A program made the position numbers and the translations under genes. Below are positions 1-6,720 of a stretch of DNA of 9,192 bases, piece by piece; positions within the stretch are counted from its first letter, which is position 1; each line of letters opens with the position of its first letter. The stretch is from assembly GCA_009775535.1 (NCBI GenBank), contig VSPW01000070.1:1-9192 (forward strand), written 5' to 3'. The notes beneath the pieces were generated by a model. It saw only the letters and a list, made by a program, of their open reading frames with translations. It made no database searches and was not told where the DNA came from. This DNA is from Muribaculaceae bacterium (GTDB lineage: Bacteria; Bacteroidota; Bacteroidia; Bacteroidales; Muribaculaceae).

Positions 1-804
1 ATAATAGACCGTTATCCCGACAATATCAACAGGCAGTCAAGGGCGATTTACTCCACCAATTTCTACCGTCCGCTTATCACGGACGAATATCTGCCGCGCC
101 TGAGGAAAGTGGACTATGATTTTGCGTCGTCAATTTACAGATATCTCACAGATGATGAAATTGCGGAAATGTATAGTACCAACAGTGCGGCCCTTTCACG
201 CCATGAGTTCTGGCGACTGTATACACTTGCCGACTCGCTTGACGAGAAAGAGGCTATTTGCCGCCGTGCGCTTGAGGTGCATCCCAAATTTACTGTCGCC
301 GCTACCGACCTGGCTGCCATACTTATAAGGAAAGGAGAGCCAGATGTAGAATTGTTGCGTCCGTATCTTGCTAAGGATAAGGCGAAAGCCCCTAATGAGA
401 CCCGTCTGAACCAGTTGATTGCATCGCTTGGCGCTGGGAACTACTTTGAGGCTGATTCACTTGCTTTTGAGCTTCCTGATGAAGGAGTATTCCATAAGGC
501 GAAAATCATAACCAAGGCGCTGAATGGCAAGTACCAGGATGTTATCGCTGAAATATCGAAGGACTCACCGTTCAATGAAGTGCTCCTGCTGCTTGCACTT
601 AAGGCCAATGACGAGGCTTGGGCCAAGGCTAAGGCGCTTGGTGGGTCGGCAAAGGAAGAATACATAAAGGCTGTTGCCGCCAACCGTGTCGATGAAGTCA
701 TGGCGGCTATCAACCATATGGAGAATGCGTTCCGTCTTGACCCGTCGTTAAAGGAAATCGCAAAGGTCGATGGCGATTTGTTGGATCTGTTAGAAGAAGA
801 ATGA
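1..804 (+). CDS. C-terminal part of a helical-repeat (TPR-like) envelope protein, 5' end outside the window
   Basis: The reading frame is open from the first base, so the gene starts upstream; a GTG at 109 is an internal valine codon and not a likely start. The visible 267 residues begin with a short segment ending in LPRLRKVDY, followed by helix-rich sequence with TPR-like pairs, for example around residues 70-126 (FWRLYTLADSL, EAICRRALEVHPKF, VAATDLAAILIRKGE), and end in an acidic LLDLLEEE tail. This pattern (a LRKVDY-like strand, then TPR-like helices) resembles the C-termini of Bacteroidales OmpA/DUF3868-type proteins, but the OmpA-like part would lie outside the window, so this is an inference. 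It overlaps the following barrel gene by 4 bp (ATGA), indicating one operon and probably translational coupling. A role in outer-membrane or periplasmic assembly with that barrel is plausible but unproven. Confidence 0.72.
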   Translation: MIDRYPDNINRQSRAIYSTNFYRPLITDEYLPRLRKVDYDFASSIYRYLTDDEIAEMYSTNSAALSRHEFWRLYTLADSLDEKEAICRRALEVHPKFTVAATDLAAILIRKGEPDVELLRPYLAKDKAKAPNETRLNQLIASLGAGNYFEADSLAFELPDEGVFHKAKIITKALNGKYQDVIAEISKDSPFNEVLLLLALKANDEAWAKAKALGGSAKEEYIKAVAANRVDEVMAAINHMENAFRLDPSLKEIAKVDGDLLDLLEEE

Positions 805-3119
805 GAATGAAGACAATAAGATATTTTGCATTGCGTGTGGCATCTGCCTGTGCCATTGCATCTATGGCAGTCCCCATGTTTGGGGCTGCCGCTAGGGAGG
901 CTGGTGATTCGGTGCAGTTCAACGCCCTTGACTACAGGCTTCAGCCCGTGGCCGGAAACGAGCGTTTCAAGGAACGTAAGTTTGGGGACAGGCTTTTCTT
1001 GACAGCTGAAGGCGGTGTGCTGTGGAACGGAGCGCATAACAGCACTGTAGCTATCGGAGAGCCGGGTGCTATGGGCGGATTGTCGATAGGCGATTGGTTT
1101 ACGCCGGTCCATGGTATGAGGATCGGCATAAATACCGGAAGCCAGCCTTCGCAATATGGTGGCCATCCTTATTTCATAGGAGGTACAGTGGACTATCTGA
1201 TGAACCTTTCGTCTTTGGTACGCAAGGATAATCCTGACAGGAAATTTGAGGTCATAGGCGCTCTCGGGCTAGGATATCAGGCGCTGAAATATAAAGGCAC
1301 GTGGAAACAGGCCTTCGGCGTGAATATGGGCCTTCAGCTCCGTTATAATGCCACACCGTCTACATTTATATACGTCGAGCCGAGGCTCGGCGTATATACC
1401 GATGGGCTCGACGGTGTGAGCACATGGAAGCGCTACGACTGGAGGGCTTCGGTGATGCTTGGCCTTGGATACCGTATGCCGTGGGGGCGTACCCGCAGGG
1501 AAGGGGTTGCTGAGTTCAAAAACCAGACCTTTGCAGACAATATCATTTATGGTATATCAGGCTCAATGTCAGGGATTGTCAACAAGGGATTGTTTACGGA
1601 CCTGAAGAACCGTGTCGGATTTGAGGGCACTATGTTTATCGGTAAATGGATAACGGCGACATCAGGCATACGCCTGTCGGGCACTATAGGCAAGATGGGC
1701 AGGACTGATATCCGACGTCCTATGCTGGCTATGATTGACCTCGATTATATGTGGAATCTCAACTCTGCCTTTGCCGGTTACCGTCCTGGACGCCATTTTG
1801 AAACAAATATCAGCCTCGGTGGTGTCGTGGCAGCCCCTGGCGATAGTGACGGACACACATATTTGGGTTTCGGTGCAGGTATACAGTGGATGTGGAATAT
1901 GACCCCTACACTCGGCCTGTATATTGAACCGCGTGTCCGTGTGTTCAACAAAAATTTTTCAGACTACTATCATACGGATGCCGGAAGTAATATAGATATG
2001 CTGGCATCGGTCAGCCTTGGCTTGAGATATCAGGTGGATGCATCTGGCTACAGAAGCAGGCAGAACGCCGGGAGCGCATATAGCGGATACGATGCCGCAC
2101 GTAGGGACTATGAGGATTCGCGCAAATTCTTTATAACCGTTGCCGGAGGGCCGTTCTCTAACGTCACATCATTCGACAGCAATAGCGCGGCATTTTTTAT
2201 AGGTCTGGGCAAATGGTTCACCCCGGCTTCGGCATGGCGTCTTACCGCCGATTACCAATATCATATGAGCGGGGTCAAGTACATGACCCTCGGCCTTGGC
2301 GCAGATTATATGCTCAGCCTTTCATCGCTTTCATGCGGGTTTGATCCTGACCGGATTTTTGATGTCACGGCAATCGCTGGTCTGTATGGCGGTGTGGCGC
2401 AGTATTCACGGGGTCGAAATGAATTTGCATATGGACTTAAGGCTGGACTGCAGGGCCGCTTCAGGCTGTCACGCTCGATAGACCTGTTTATTGAGCCTCA
2501 GTTGCTGTCAATGCATCTTGGCGGATACAGTAGCCGCACCCTTACACCCGAATTCCGGATTATGGCCGGCCTTACATATAAATTGGGTGGAAACCGCAGG
2601 AGAGGCCAGGACGGTGCGCCATCTGCGATGACGAGGCGCAACTTTATTTCTGTGGAAGGCGGCCCGTCAATGTTCAGTGAGTCGCTTGTAAATGGCCCGC
2701 GGAAACTTTCCGGTGCAGTGGATGCCATGATCGGGCGTTGGATGACACCCAGCTCCGGTCTGCAGCTGGGCGTAAGCTACGACTTCATCAACGCACAGCT
2801 CGGTGAGAGAGCCAATATCGGCACTTTGCATGCCGATTATCTTCTTAGCTTCACCTCATTGTTCGAATATGATCCCGAGCGCAGCTTCGATGTCATCGGT
2901 TTGATAGGTGGCGGTTTCGCATGGAGCGATTACCGTTCGCGCAAAGGATGGAGTGCCGAGGGCGGCCTGAAGTTCAACTGGACGGCCACTTCAGATATAG
3001 ATATATATCTGAAACCGATAATGACCGTATGGGATAAGCGACTGTTCGATTCAGCATCAAACGGCCATCCGTTCATAGGCGTAGGGCGTGTCATGGTAGG
3101 CATGTCGTGGCGCTTCTGA
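801..3119 (+). CDS. Outer-membrane protein with four tandem beta-barrel-like modules
   Basis: A 772-residue protein with an N-terminal signal peptide (basic MRMKTIRY, hydrophobic core about residues 9-30, likely cleavage after AAA near residue 31). The mature part holds four related modules of about 155-165 residues, at roughly 64-226, 248-412, 442-595 and 613-772. Each has the same order of amphipathic strands: an opening glycine-rich strand (TAEGG, GISGS, TVAGG, SVEGG), a G(K/D/R)W(F/I/M)T strand, a D(Y)(L/M)xxLxS strand, an F(E/D)VIG-like strand, a (V/I)EPRxxV or similar strand, and a closing GLxY-type strand. The protein ends WRF, the terminal aromatic typical of BAM-inserted barrels. Linkers between modules are Arg-rich and polar. 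The start at 801 overlaps the upstream stop; ATG 807 is an alternative that would keep the signal peptide. The ligand or function is unknown. A single large barrel or several small barrels are both possible. Confidence 0.88.
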   Translation: MRMKTIRYFALRVASACAIASMAVPMFGAAAREAGDSVQFNALDYRLQPVAGNERFKERKFGDRLFLTAEGGVLWNGAHNSTVAIGEPGAMGGLSIGDWFTPVHGMRIGINTGSQPSQYGGHPYFIGGTVDYLMNLSSLVRKDNPDRKFEVIGALGLGYQALKYKGTWKQAFGVNMGLQLRYNATPSTFIYVEPRLGVYTDGLDGVSTWKRYDWRASVMLGLGYRMPWGRTRREGVAEFKNQTFADNIIYGISGSMSGIVNKGLFTDLKNRVGFEGTMFIGKWITATSGIRLSGTIGKMGRTDIRRPMLAMIDLDYMWNLNSAFAGYRPGRHFETNISLGGVVAAPGDSDGHTYLGFGAGIQWMWNMTPTLGLYIEPRVRVFNKNFSDYYHTDAGSNIDMLASVSLGLRYQVDASGYRSRQNAGSAYSGYDAARRDYEDSRKFFITVAGGPFSNVTSFDSNSAAFFIGLGKWFTPASAWRLTADYQYHMSGVKYMTLGLGADYMLSLSSLSCGFDPDRIFDVTAIAGLYGGVAQYSRGRNEFAYGLKAGLQGRFRLSRSIDLFIEPQLLSMHLGGYSSRTLTPEFRIMAGLTYKLGGNRRRGQDGAPSAMTRRNFISVEGGPSMFSESLVNGPRKLSGAVDAMIGRWMTPSSGLQLGVSYDFINAQLGERANIGTLHADYLLSFTSLFEYDPERSFDVIGLIGGGFAWSDYRSRKGWSAEGGLKFNWTATSDIDIYLKPIMTVWDKRLFDSASNGHPFIGVGRVMVGMSWRF
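990..1478 (+). repeat. Barrel module 1 of 4 (protein-level repeat)
   Basis: Encodes residues 64-226 of the barrel protein. Landmarks shared with the other modules are LTAEGG, GDWFTP, VDYLMNLSSL, NPDRKFEVIGALGLGY, VEPRLGVY and VMLGLGYRM. The repetition is seen at protein level; I did not notice long identical DNA stretches, which suggests old duplications. Confidence 0.7.
1542..2036 (+). repeat. Barrel module 2 of 4 (protein-level repeat)
   Basis: Encodes residues 248-412, with the matching landmarks YGISGS, GKWITATSG, IDLDYMWNLNS, RPGRHFETNISLGG, YIEPRVRVF and SVSLGLRYQV. It is the most divergent in its opening strand and in the FEVIG position (FETNI). Confidence 0.65.
2124..2585 (+). repeat. 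Barrel module 3 of 4 (protein-level repeat)
   Basis: Encodes residues 442-595, with landmarks FFITVAGGP, GKWFTPASAWRL, GADYMLSLSSL, DPDRIFDVTAIAGLYGG, FIEPQLLS and IMAGLTYKL. It is closest by eye to module 4 in the opening strand. Confidence 0.7.
2637..3116 (+). repeat. Barrel module 4 of 4 (protein-level repeat)
   Basis: Encodes residues 613-772, with landmarks NFISVEGGP, GRWMTPSSGLQLG, ADYLLSFTSL, DPERSFDVIGLIGGGF, YLKPIMTV and the C-terminal strand VMVGMSWRF ending in Phe. Confidence 0.7.
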
Positions 3120-3146
3120 TAGCCCGGATATAGGATACATACAGGG

Positions 3147-3175
3147 AAAAGGCTGTCAGCAGACAGCCTTTTTTT
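3147..3175 (+). terminator. Intrinsic terminator after the envelope operon
   Basis: The stem GGCTGTC/GACAGCC (3151-3157 with 3162-3168) is extended by A/T pairs on the outside, has a 4-nt AGCA loop, and is followed directly by seven T. It lies 28 bp after the barrel stop codon and separates this operon from def. Confidence 0.9.
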
Positions 3176-3184
3176 GCCTGCCTG

Positions 3185-3216
3185 TTGCATAATATGCAGA
3201 ATGTAAGTAAATTTGT
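3185..3216 (+). promoter_or_regulatory. Bacteroidetes-type promoter for def
   Basis: The -7 element TAAATTTGT at 3208-3216 matches TAnnTTTGY exactly. A TTG at 3185-3187 gives a -33 element with a 20-bp spacer. It sits just after the terminator and about 40 bp before the def start codon. Confidence 0.7.
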
Positions 3217-3257
3217 AGAAATCAATAAGACACAATAACATACTGAATATAAATATA

Positions 3258-3824
3258 ATGAAATTACCTGTATATCTTTATGGCCATCCGGTGCTGCGTA
3301 ACGTATCCAAGGAGGTTAAGCCGGATTATCCCGGATTGGACGGACTTCTTGAAGGGATGTGGGCAACCATGTACGAATCGGAAGGTGTAGGGTTGGCCGC
3401 CCCGCAGATTGGGCGCAATGACCGGATAGTGGTCATCGATGCAGATCCGGTGAAAGAGACTTTCCCTGAGTGTGCCGGACGTAAGTTTGTGCTTATAAAT
3501 CCGGAAATAGAAGTGCTCGGTGGCGATCCTGTGAGCCGCGGGGAAGGCTGCCTGAGCCTGCCTGGCCTTTCCGAGGACGTCAAGCGGGTGGAGCATATAC
3601 TCCTGCGTTGGCAGGATGAGAACTTTGAGGCGCATGAAGAGGAGATATGCGGATTCCTTGCGCGTATAGTTCAGCATGAGTGCGACCATCTGGAGGGCAA
3701 GCTCTATATCGACCATGTGGGAGGCATACGTAAGCAGCTTATAAAGAACAAGCTTAACAACATCGCCACTGGACGTATCCGTTGCGACTATCCTGTGAAG
3801 TACGGGCCAAAGGCACGCCGGTAG
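3258..3824 (+). CDS. def: Peptide deformylase
   Basis: A cytoplasmic metalloenzyme that removes the N-formyl group from the initiator methionine of nascent proteins at the ribosome exit. All three family motifs are intact in the 188-residue product: motif I GVGLAAPQIG at residues 43-52, motif II EGCLSLPG with the metal-ligand Cys98, and motif III HECDH with metal ligands His140 and His144 and catalytic Glu141. Length is normal for the family. The ATG at 3258 places the usual LPVYLYGHPVLR N-terminus correctly; there is no clear Shine-Dalgarno but an A/T-rich leader, as is common in Bacteroidetes. It begins a two-gene unit with the ABC-F gene 44 bp downstream and has its own promoter. Confidence 0.97.
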   Translation: MKLPVYLYGHPVLRNVSKEVKPDYPGLDGLLEGMWATMYESEGVGLAAPQIGRNDRIVVIDADPVKETFPECAGRKFVLINPEIEVLGGDPVSRGEGCLSLPGLSEDVKRVEHILLRWQDENFEAHEEEICGFLARIVQHECDHLEGKLYIDHVGGIRKQLIKNKLNNIATGRIRCDYPVKYGPKARR

Positions 3825-3868
3825 TGATTTTTTGCATAACTGTATCAAATCAACCATAACAATCAATC

Positions 3869-5557
3869 ATGGCTGACGACAAGAAAGTAATATTTTCTAT
3901 GGTGGGGGTGAGCAAGATATACCCACCTCAAAAACAAGTGCTCAAAAACATATACCTGTCGTTTTTTTATGGCGCGAAAATCGGCATCATAGGCCTTAAC
4001 GGTTCAGGTAAGTCTTCTTTGCTGAAGATTATCGCCGGGCTTGACAAGAGCTACCAGGGCGAAGTGGTGTTTTCTCCGGGATATTCGGTAGGATACCTGG
4101 AACAGGACCCGCAGCTTGACCCGGAAAAGACGGTGATAGAGGTGGTGAGGGAAGGTGTGCAGCCCGTCCTTGACCTTCTTGCGGAGTATGAAAAGGTCAA
4201 TGAGTCGTTCGGAGATCCGGATGTTCTTGAAGACCCGGACAAGATGGATGCGCTGATGGCCCGCCAGGCCGAACTGCAGGACCGCATAGACGCGACAGAT
4301 GCGTGGAATATTGACTCTAAGCTGGAGCGTGCGATGGATGCCCTCCAGTGCCCGCCTGACGACCAGAAGATAGCGACTCTTTCCGGTGGTGAGCGCCGCC
4401 GTGTCGCGTTGTGTAGGCTGTTGTTGCAGCAGCCTGATATACTGTTGCTTGATGAGCCTACCAACCACCTTGACGCCGAGTCTATTGACTGGTTGGAACA
4501 GCACCTGCAGCAGTATAAGGGTACAGTTATTGCGGTTACCCACGACCGATATTTCCTTGACCATGTGGCCGGGTGGATTCTGGAACTTGACCGTGGCGAG
4601 GGGATACCCTGGAAAGGCAACTATTCATCATGGCTTGACCAGAAGACCAAACGTATGGCCCAGGAGGAAAAGCAGGCGAGCAAGCGCCGTAAAACCCTGG
4701 AACGTGAACTTGAATGGGTGCGTATGGCCCCCAAGGCCCGTCAGGCAAAAGGAAAAGCCCGTCTGGCCTCATACGACCGCTTGTTGAACGAGGACCAGAA
4801 GCAGAAGGAGGAGCGCCTGGAGATATTCATCCCTAACGGGCCGCGCTTGGGCAACAAGGTAATAGAGGCCCGCGGGCTTTCAAAGGCATATAGCCACAAG
4901 CATCTGTTCAATAATCTGGATTTCACTTTGCCTCCGAATGGCATTGTCGGTGTGATAGGCCCTAACGGCGCGGGAAAGACTACACTTTTCCGTCTTATAA
5001 TGGGTTCTGAGACTCCGGACGCCGGCACTTTTGACGTAGGCGAGACAGTGAAGATCGCATATGTGGATCAGACACACCATGACCTTTTGCCTGAAAAGAC
5101 AGTATATGAGGTCATATCACAGGGTGTCGAGTCGTTCCGTATAGGCGGCCGCGATGTGAATGCACGTGCATACCTGTCGAAGTTCAACTTTACAGGCGCG
5201 GACCAGGAAAAAAAGGTCGGTGTCCTTTCAGGCGGCGAGCGAAACCGCCTCCACCTGGCCATGGCGCTTAAGGAAGAGGGCAATGTGCTGCTGCTTGACG
5301 AACCTACCAATGATATAGATGTAAATACTCTGCGGGCGCTTGAGGAAGGCCTTGACGATTTTGCCGGCTGTGCAGTGGTTGTCAGCCACGACAGATGGTT
5401 CCTTGACCGTATCTGCACGCATATACTGTCGTTTGAAGGCGATGGTGTGGTTGCCTTCTTTGAAGGCTCATACAGTGAATATGAGGATTACAAGCGGGCA
5501 CACAACGACGGACGTGATCCGGTGCGCCGCCGTTACCGCAAGCTGATGGAGGAGTGA
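3869..5557 (+). CDS. ettA: Energy-dependent translational throttle protein EttA (ABC-F ATPase)
   Basis: A soluble ABC-F protein that binds the ribosomal E site and gates entry into elongation according to ATP/ADP level. The 562-residue product has two ATP-binding domains. In domain 1, Walker A is GLNGSGKS (Lys48), the signature LSGGE is at 171-175, Walker B is ILLLDEPTNHLD (Glu196) and the switch His is 225. In domain 2, Walker A is GPNGAGKT (Lys370), LSGGE is at 453-457, Walker B is VLLLDEPTNDID (Glu478) and the switch His is 507. Residues about 95-140 form the inserted arm. The inter-domain linker (about 245-320) contains the basic APKARQAKGKARLASYD segment typical of EttA as opposed to Uup or YbiT. 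Length matches the family. It is probably co-transcribed with def, because no terminator lies in the 44-bp gap. Confidence 0.95.
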   Translation: MADDKKVIFSMVGVSKIYPPQKQVLKNIYLSFFYGAKIGIIGLNGSGKSSLLKIIAGLDKSYQGEVVFSPGYSVGYLEQDPQLDPEKTVIEVVREGVQPVLDLLAEYEKVNESFGDPDVLEDPDKMDALMARQAELQDRIDATDAWNIDSKLERAMDALQCPPDDQKIATLSGGERRRVALCRLLLQQPDILLLDEPTNHLDAESIDWLEQHLQQYKGTVIAVTHDRYFLDHVAGWILELDRGEGIPWKGNYSSWLDQKTKRMAQEEKQASKRRKTLERELEWVRMAPKARQAKGKARLASYDRLLNEDQKQKEERLEIFIPNGPRLGNKVIEARGLSKAYSHKHLFNNLDFTLPPNGIVGVIGPNGAGKTTLFRLIMGSETPDAGTFDVGETVKIAYVDQTHHDLLPEKTVYEVISQGVESFRIGGRDVNARAYLSKFNFTGADQEKKVGVLSGGERNRLHLAMALKEEGNVLLLDEPTNDIDVNTLRALEEGLDDFAGCAVVVSHDRWFLDRICTHILSFEGDGVVAFFEGSYSEYEDYKRAHNDGRDPVRRRYRKLMEE

Positions 5558-5575
5558 CGTTCTCCGGTGGATGCA

Positions 5576-5627
5576 AAAAACGGCATGGCCCCGCATGGTG
5601 TTTCTCCATGGGGGCCATGCCGTTTTT
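5576..5627. terminator. Long bidirectional terminator hairpin between ettA and the DUF6249-like gene
   Basis: A perfect 17-bp stem (5576-5592 with 5611-5627) starts with five A and ends with five T. It continues after a one-base bulge into a 5-bp inner stem CATGG/CCATG (5594-5598 with 5606-5610) around a 7-nt loop. The A-run on one side and the T-run on the other let it work for both converging genes, whose stop codons lie 19 bp to either side. Confidence 0.92.
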
Positions 5628-5646
5628 GTGACGTCCGGAGGCTAGG

Positions 5647-6036
5647 CTATTTTCTGTCCTTGTCGGATTTACGTATGCGGTATTCAATTATGAAGGCTGC
5701 AATCAGGCCTATGCCACCTCCGATTAGGGTAAGGGATGTGCCCAGGATCTCGTTGTCATATGATGTGTACGTATTGATGTTGAGTGATATCAATACATAG
5801 GTGAACAGGCCTAATCCGAGTCCCATTATGAGTGCTCCAAGTTTCAGCGGGCCGAAACGGTTGTCGGGCGATGGGTTGAGAAGCCGTGATATGTGGGCCG
5901 CATCGGCCTTGTCGGGAGTGAGTTCCGATATCTTTTCAATTATGGCCATGCGCTCACGACGCCGGGCGAAAAGTTCAATGATCTTGTAGAAGCAACCGAA
6001 TATGATTGCGCAGACGAAAATAGGGGTAAGGTTCAT
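5647..6036 (-). CDS. Small membrane protein, DUF6249-like
   Basis: A 129-residue protein starting at ATG 6036, with three predicted membrane helices at about residues 5-24, 64-87 and 97-118. A charged cytoplasmic-type stretch (ARRRERMAIIEKISEL, residues 24-39) lies between the first two, and the tail is basic (RIRKSDKDRK). The ELFARRRERMAIIEKI motif and the glycine-rich helices 2 and 3 resemble the Bacteroidetes DUF6249 family, which is often found beside ECF sigma genes. The frame is open further upstream (to about 6189), with ATG 6117 as another start, but the upstream extension would cross the sigma promoter and shows no family resemblance, so 6036 is preferred. Function is unknown. Its position, divergent from the sigma/anti-sigma pair, suggests a part in the same envelope-signalling system. 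Confidence 0.8.
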   Translation of the reverse strand: MNLTPIFVCAIIFGCFYKIIELFARRRERMAIIEKISELTPDKADAAHISRLLNPSPDNRFGPLKLGALIMGLGLGLFTYVLISLNINTYTSYDNEILGTSLTLIGGGIGLIAAFIIEYRIRKSDKDRK

Positions 6037-6102
6037 TATTTGTATGGTTTTTATGTTCAACTTACGACCTTTAGACGCAATGATGTTTTGTAAGGTTACA
6101 TA

Positions 6103-6135
6103 TTTTTGCGAAAACATTTTTATGCCTAATTTTGT
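6103..6135 (+). promoter_or_regulatory. Bacteroidetes-type promoter for the ECF sigma operon
   Basis: The -7 element TAATTTTGT at 6127-6135 matches TAnnTTTGY exactly. TTTTTG at 6103-6108 serves as the -33 element with an 18-bp spacer. The expected transcript start near 6141 gives a leader of only about 28 nt before the GTG start. A second -7-like match, TATTTTTGC at 6101-6109, has no good -33 partner. Confidence 0.65.
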
Positions 6136-6141
6136 AACCGG

Positions 6142-6161
6142 TAGACGAAGGTCCACGTCTA
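6142..6161 (+). promoter_or_regulatory. Hairpin in the short leader of the sigma gene
   Basis: TAGACG (6142-6147) and CGTCTA (6156-6161) can pair as a 6-bp stem with an 8-nt loop. It ends 7 nt before the GTG start at 6169, where a ribosome would bind. It could act in RNA to limit translation, or in DNA as a dyad operator; the sequence alone does not decide. Confidence 0.4.
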
Positions 6162-6168
6162 AAGCAAC

Positions 6169-6720
6169 GTGATTGACAAGGATTCTCATATAATAAACCG
6201 GGTGCTTGATGGCGACATGGATAGTTTCCGCACACTGATGGACAGCTATTCACAGCGCGTTTTTGCATTGGTGGTCAGGATAGTCGACAATGAAGCGGAT
6301 GCGGAGGAGATCACGCAGGATGTATTCCTTAAGGTGTATAAGAATCTTGCGCGGTTTGATGGCCGGAGCATGTTCTCATCGTGGCTTTACAGGATAGCAT
6401 ACAATGAGTCGATAAGCCATACGCGCAAGGGGCGTAGGGAAGTTGCCGTTGAAGAGTCGTTGCTCCGGGCCGTAAGCGATAGCACGGTTGATGCCCTGCT
6501 TGATTCCGGAGATGCGCGTCTTGCGGCTTTGCCGGAAGCTCTTGACCGCCTGGGTGTGGAGGAAAGGGCCATAATAACGTTGTATTATATGGAAGGCTTG
6601 CCGATGAAGGAAGTTGCCGACATAATGCGCATCAGTGAATCAAACGCAAAGGTGCGCCTGATGCGGACCAGAAAGAAGCTATATGTTTTAATCACTCAAA
6701 TAACGAAAAGATATGAATAG
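6169..6720 (+). CDS. ECF (sigma-70 group 4) RNA polymerase sigma factor
   Basis: A 183-residue alternative sigma factor that directs RNA polymerase to a specific promoter set. Sigma region 2 covers about residues 20-88, with AEEITQDVFLKVYKNL (region 2.2, core binding) and FSSWLYRIAYNESISHTRK (regions 2.3-2.4, -10 recognition). Sigma region 4 covers about 118-172, with the helix-turn-helix MKEVADIMRISESNAKVRLMRTRKKL segment (146-171). There is no region 1 or 3, as expected for ECF. The GTG at 6169 is chosen because an in-frame TAA lies at 6160-6162, and starting at ATG 6217 would remove the conserved HIINRVLDGD lead-in of region 2. It overlaps the next gene by 8 bp, typical of a sigma/anti-sigma pair. 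Its target regulon is not visible here, apart from possible self-regulation. Confidence 0.93.
   Translation: MIDKDSHIINRVLDGDMDSFRTLMDSYSQRVFALVVRIVDNEADAEEITQDVFLKVYKNLARFDGRSMFSSWLYRIAYNESISHTRKGRREVAVEESLLRAVSDSTVDALLDSGDARLAALPEALDRLGVEERAIITLYYMEGLPMKEVADIMRISESNAKVRLMRTRKKLYVLITQITKRYE

Larger units (their letters stand above)
6069..6164. repeat. Inverted CTTTAGACG / CGTCTAAAG sites in the divergent control region
   Basis: CTTTAGACG at 6069-6077 and its exact inverse CGTCTAAAG at 6156-6164 flank the sigma-gene promoter. A third core copy, TAGACG, is at 6142-6147. The outer copies are perfect over 9 bp. The arrangement looks like operator sites between divergent genes; the binding factor is unknown. 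Confidence 0.5.

Noticed and set aside
441..1166. A 241-codon minus-strand frame across the TPR-like/barrel junction
   Set aside because: It is antisense to two well-supported coupled genes, has Ser/Arg-rich low-quality composition, and no start context or domain was seen.
3264..3866. A 200-codon open frame on the minus strand opposite def
   Set aside because: It lies almost entirely antisense to an intact peptide deformylase with all catalytic motifs, and its translation shows no recognisable domain or signal; it is a shadow of the def codon pattern.
4004..4620. Two long minus-strand frames opposite ettA
   Set aside because: They are antisense to the first ATPase domain of EttA and explained by its codon bias; neither shows domain-like sequence.
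6037..6189. A longer N-terminus for the DUF6249-like protein (start at 6189 or 6117)
   Set aside because: The extension would run through the sigma promoter and operator-like repeats, and the first membrane helix begins right after Met at 6036 as expected for the family.
6173..6194. TTGACA and TATAAT look-alikes at the start of the sigma gene
   Set aside because: The spacing is only about 10 bp, they lie inside coding sequence, and the host uses the Bacteroidetes promoter type.
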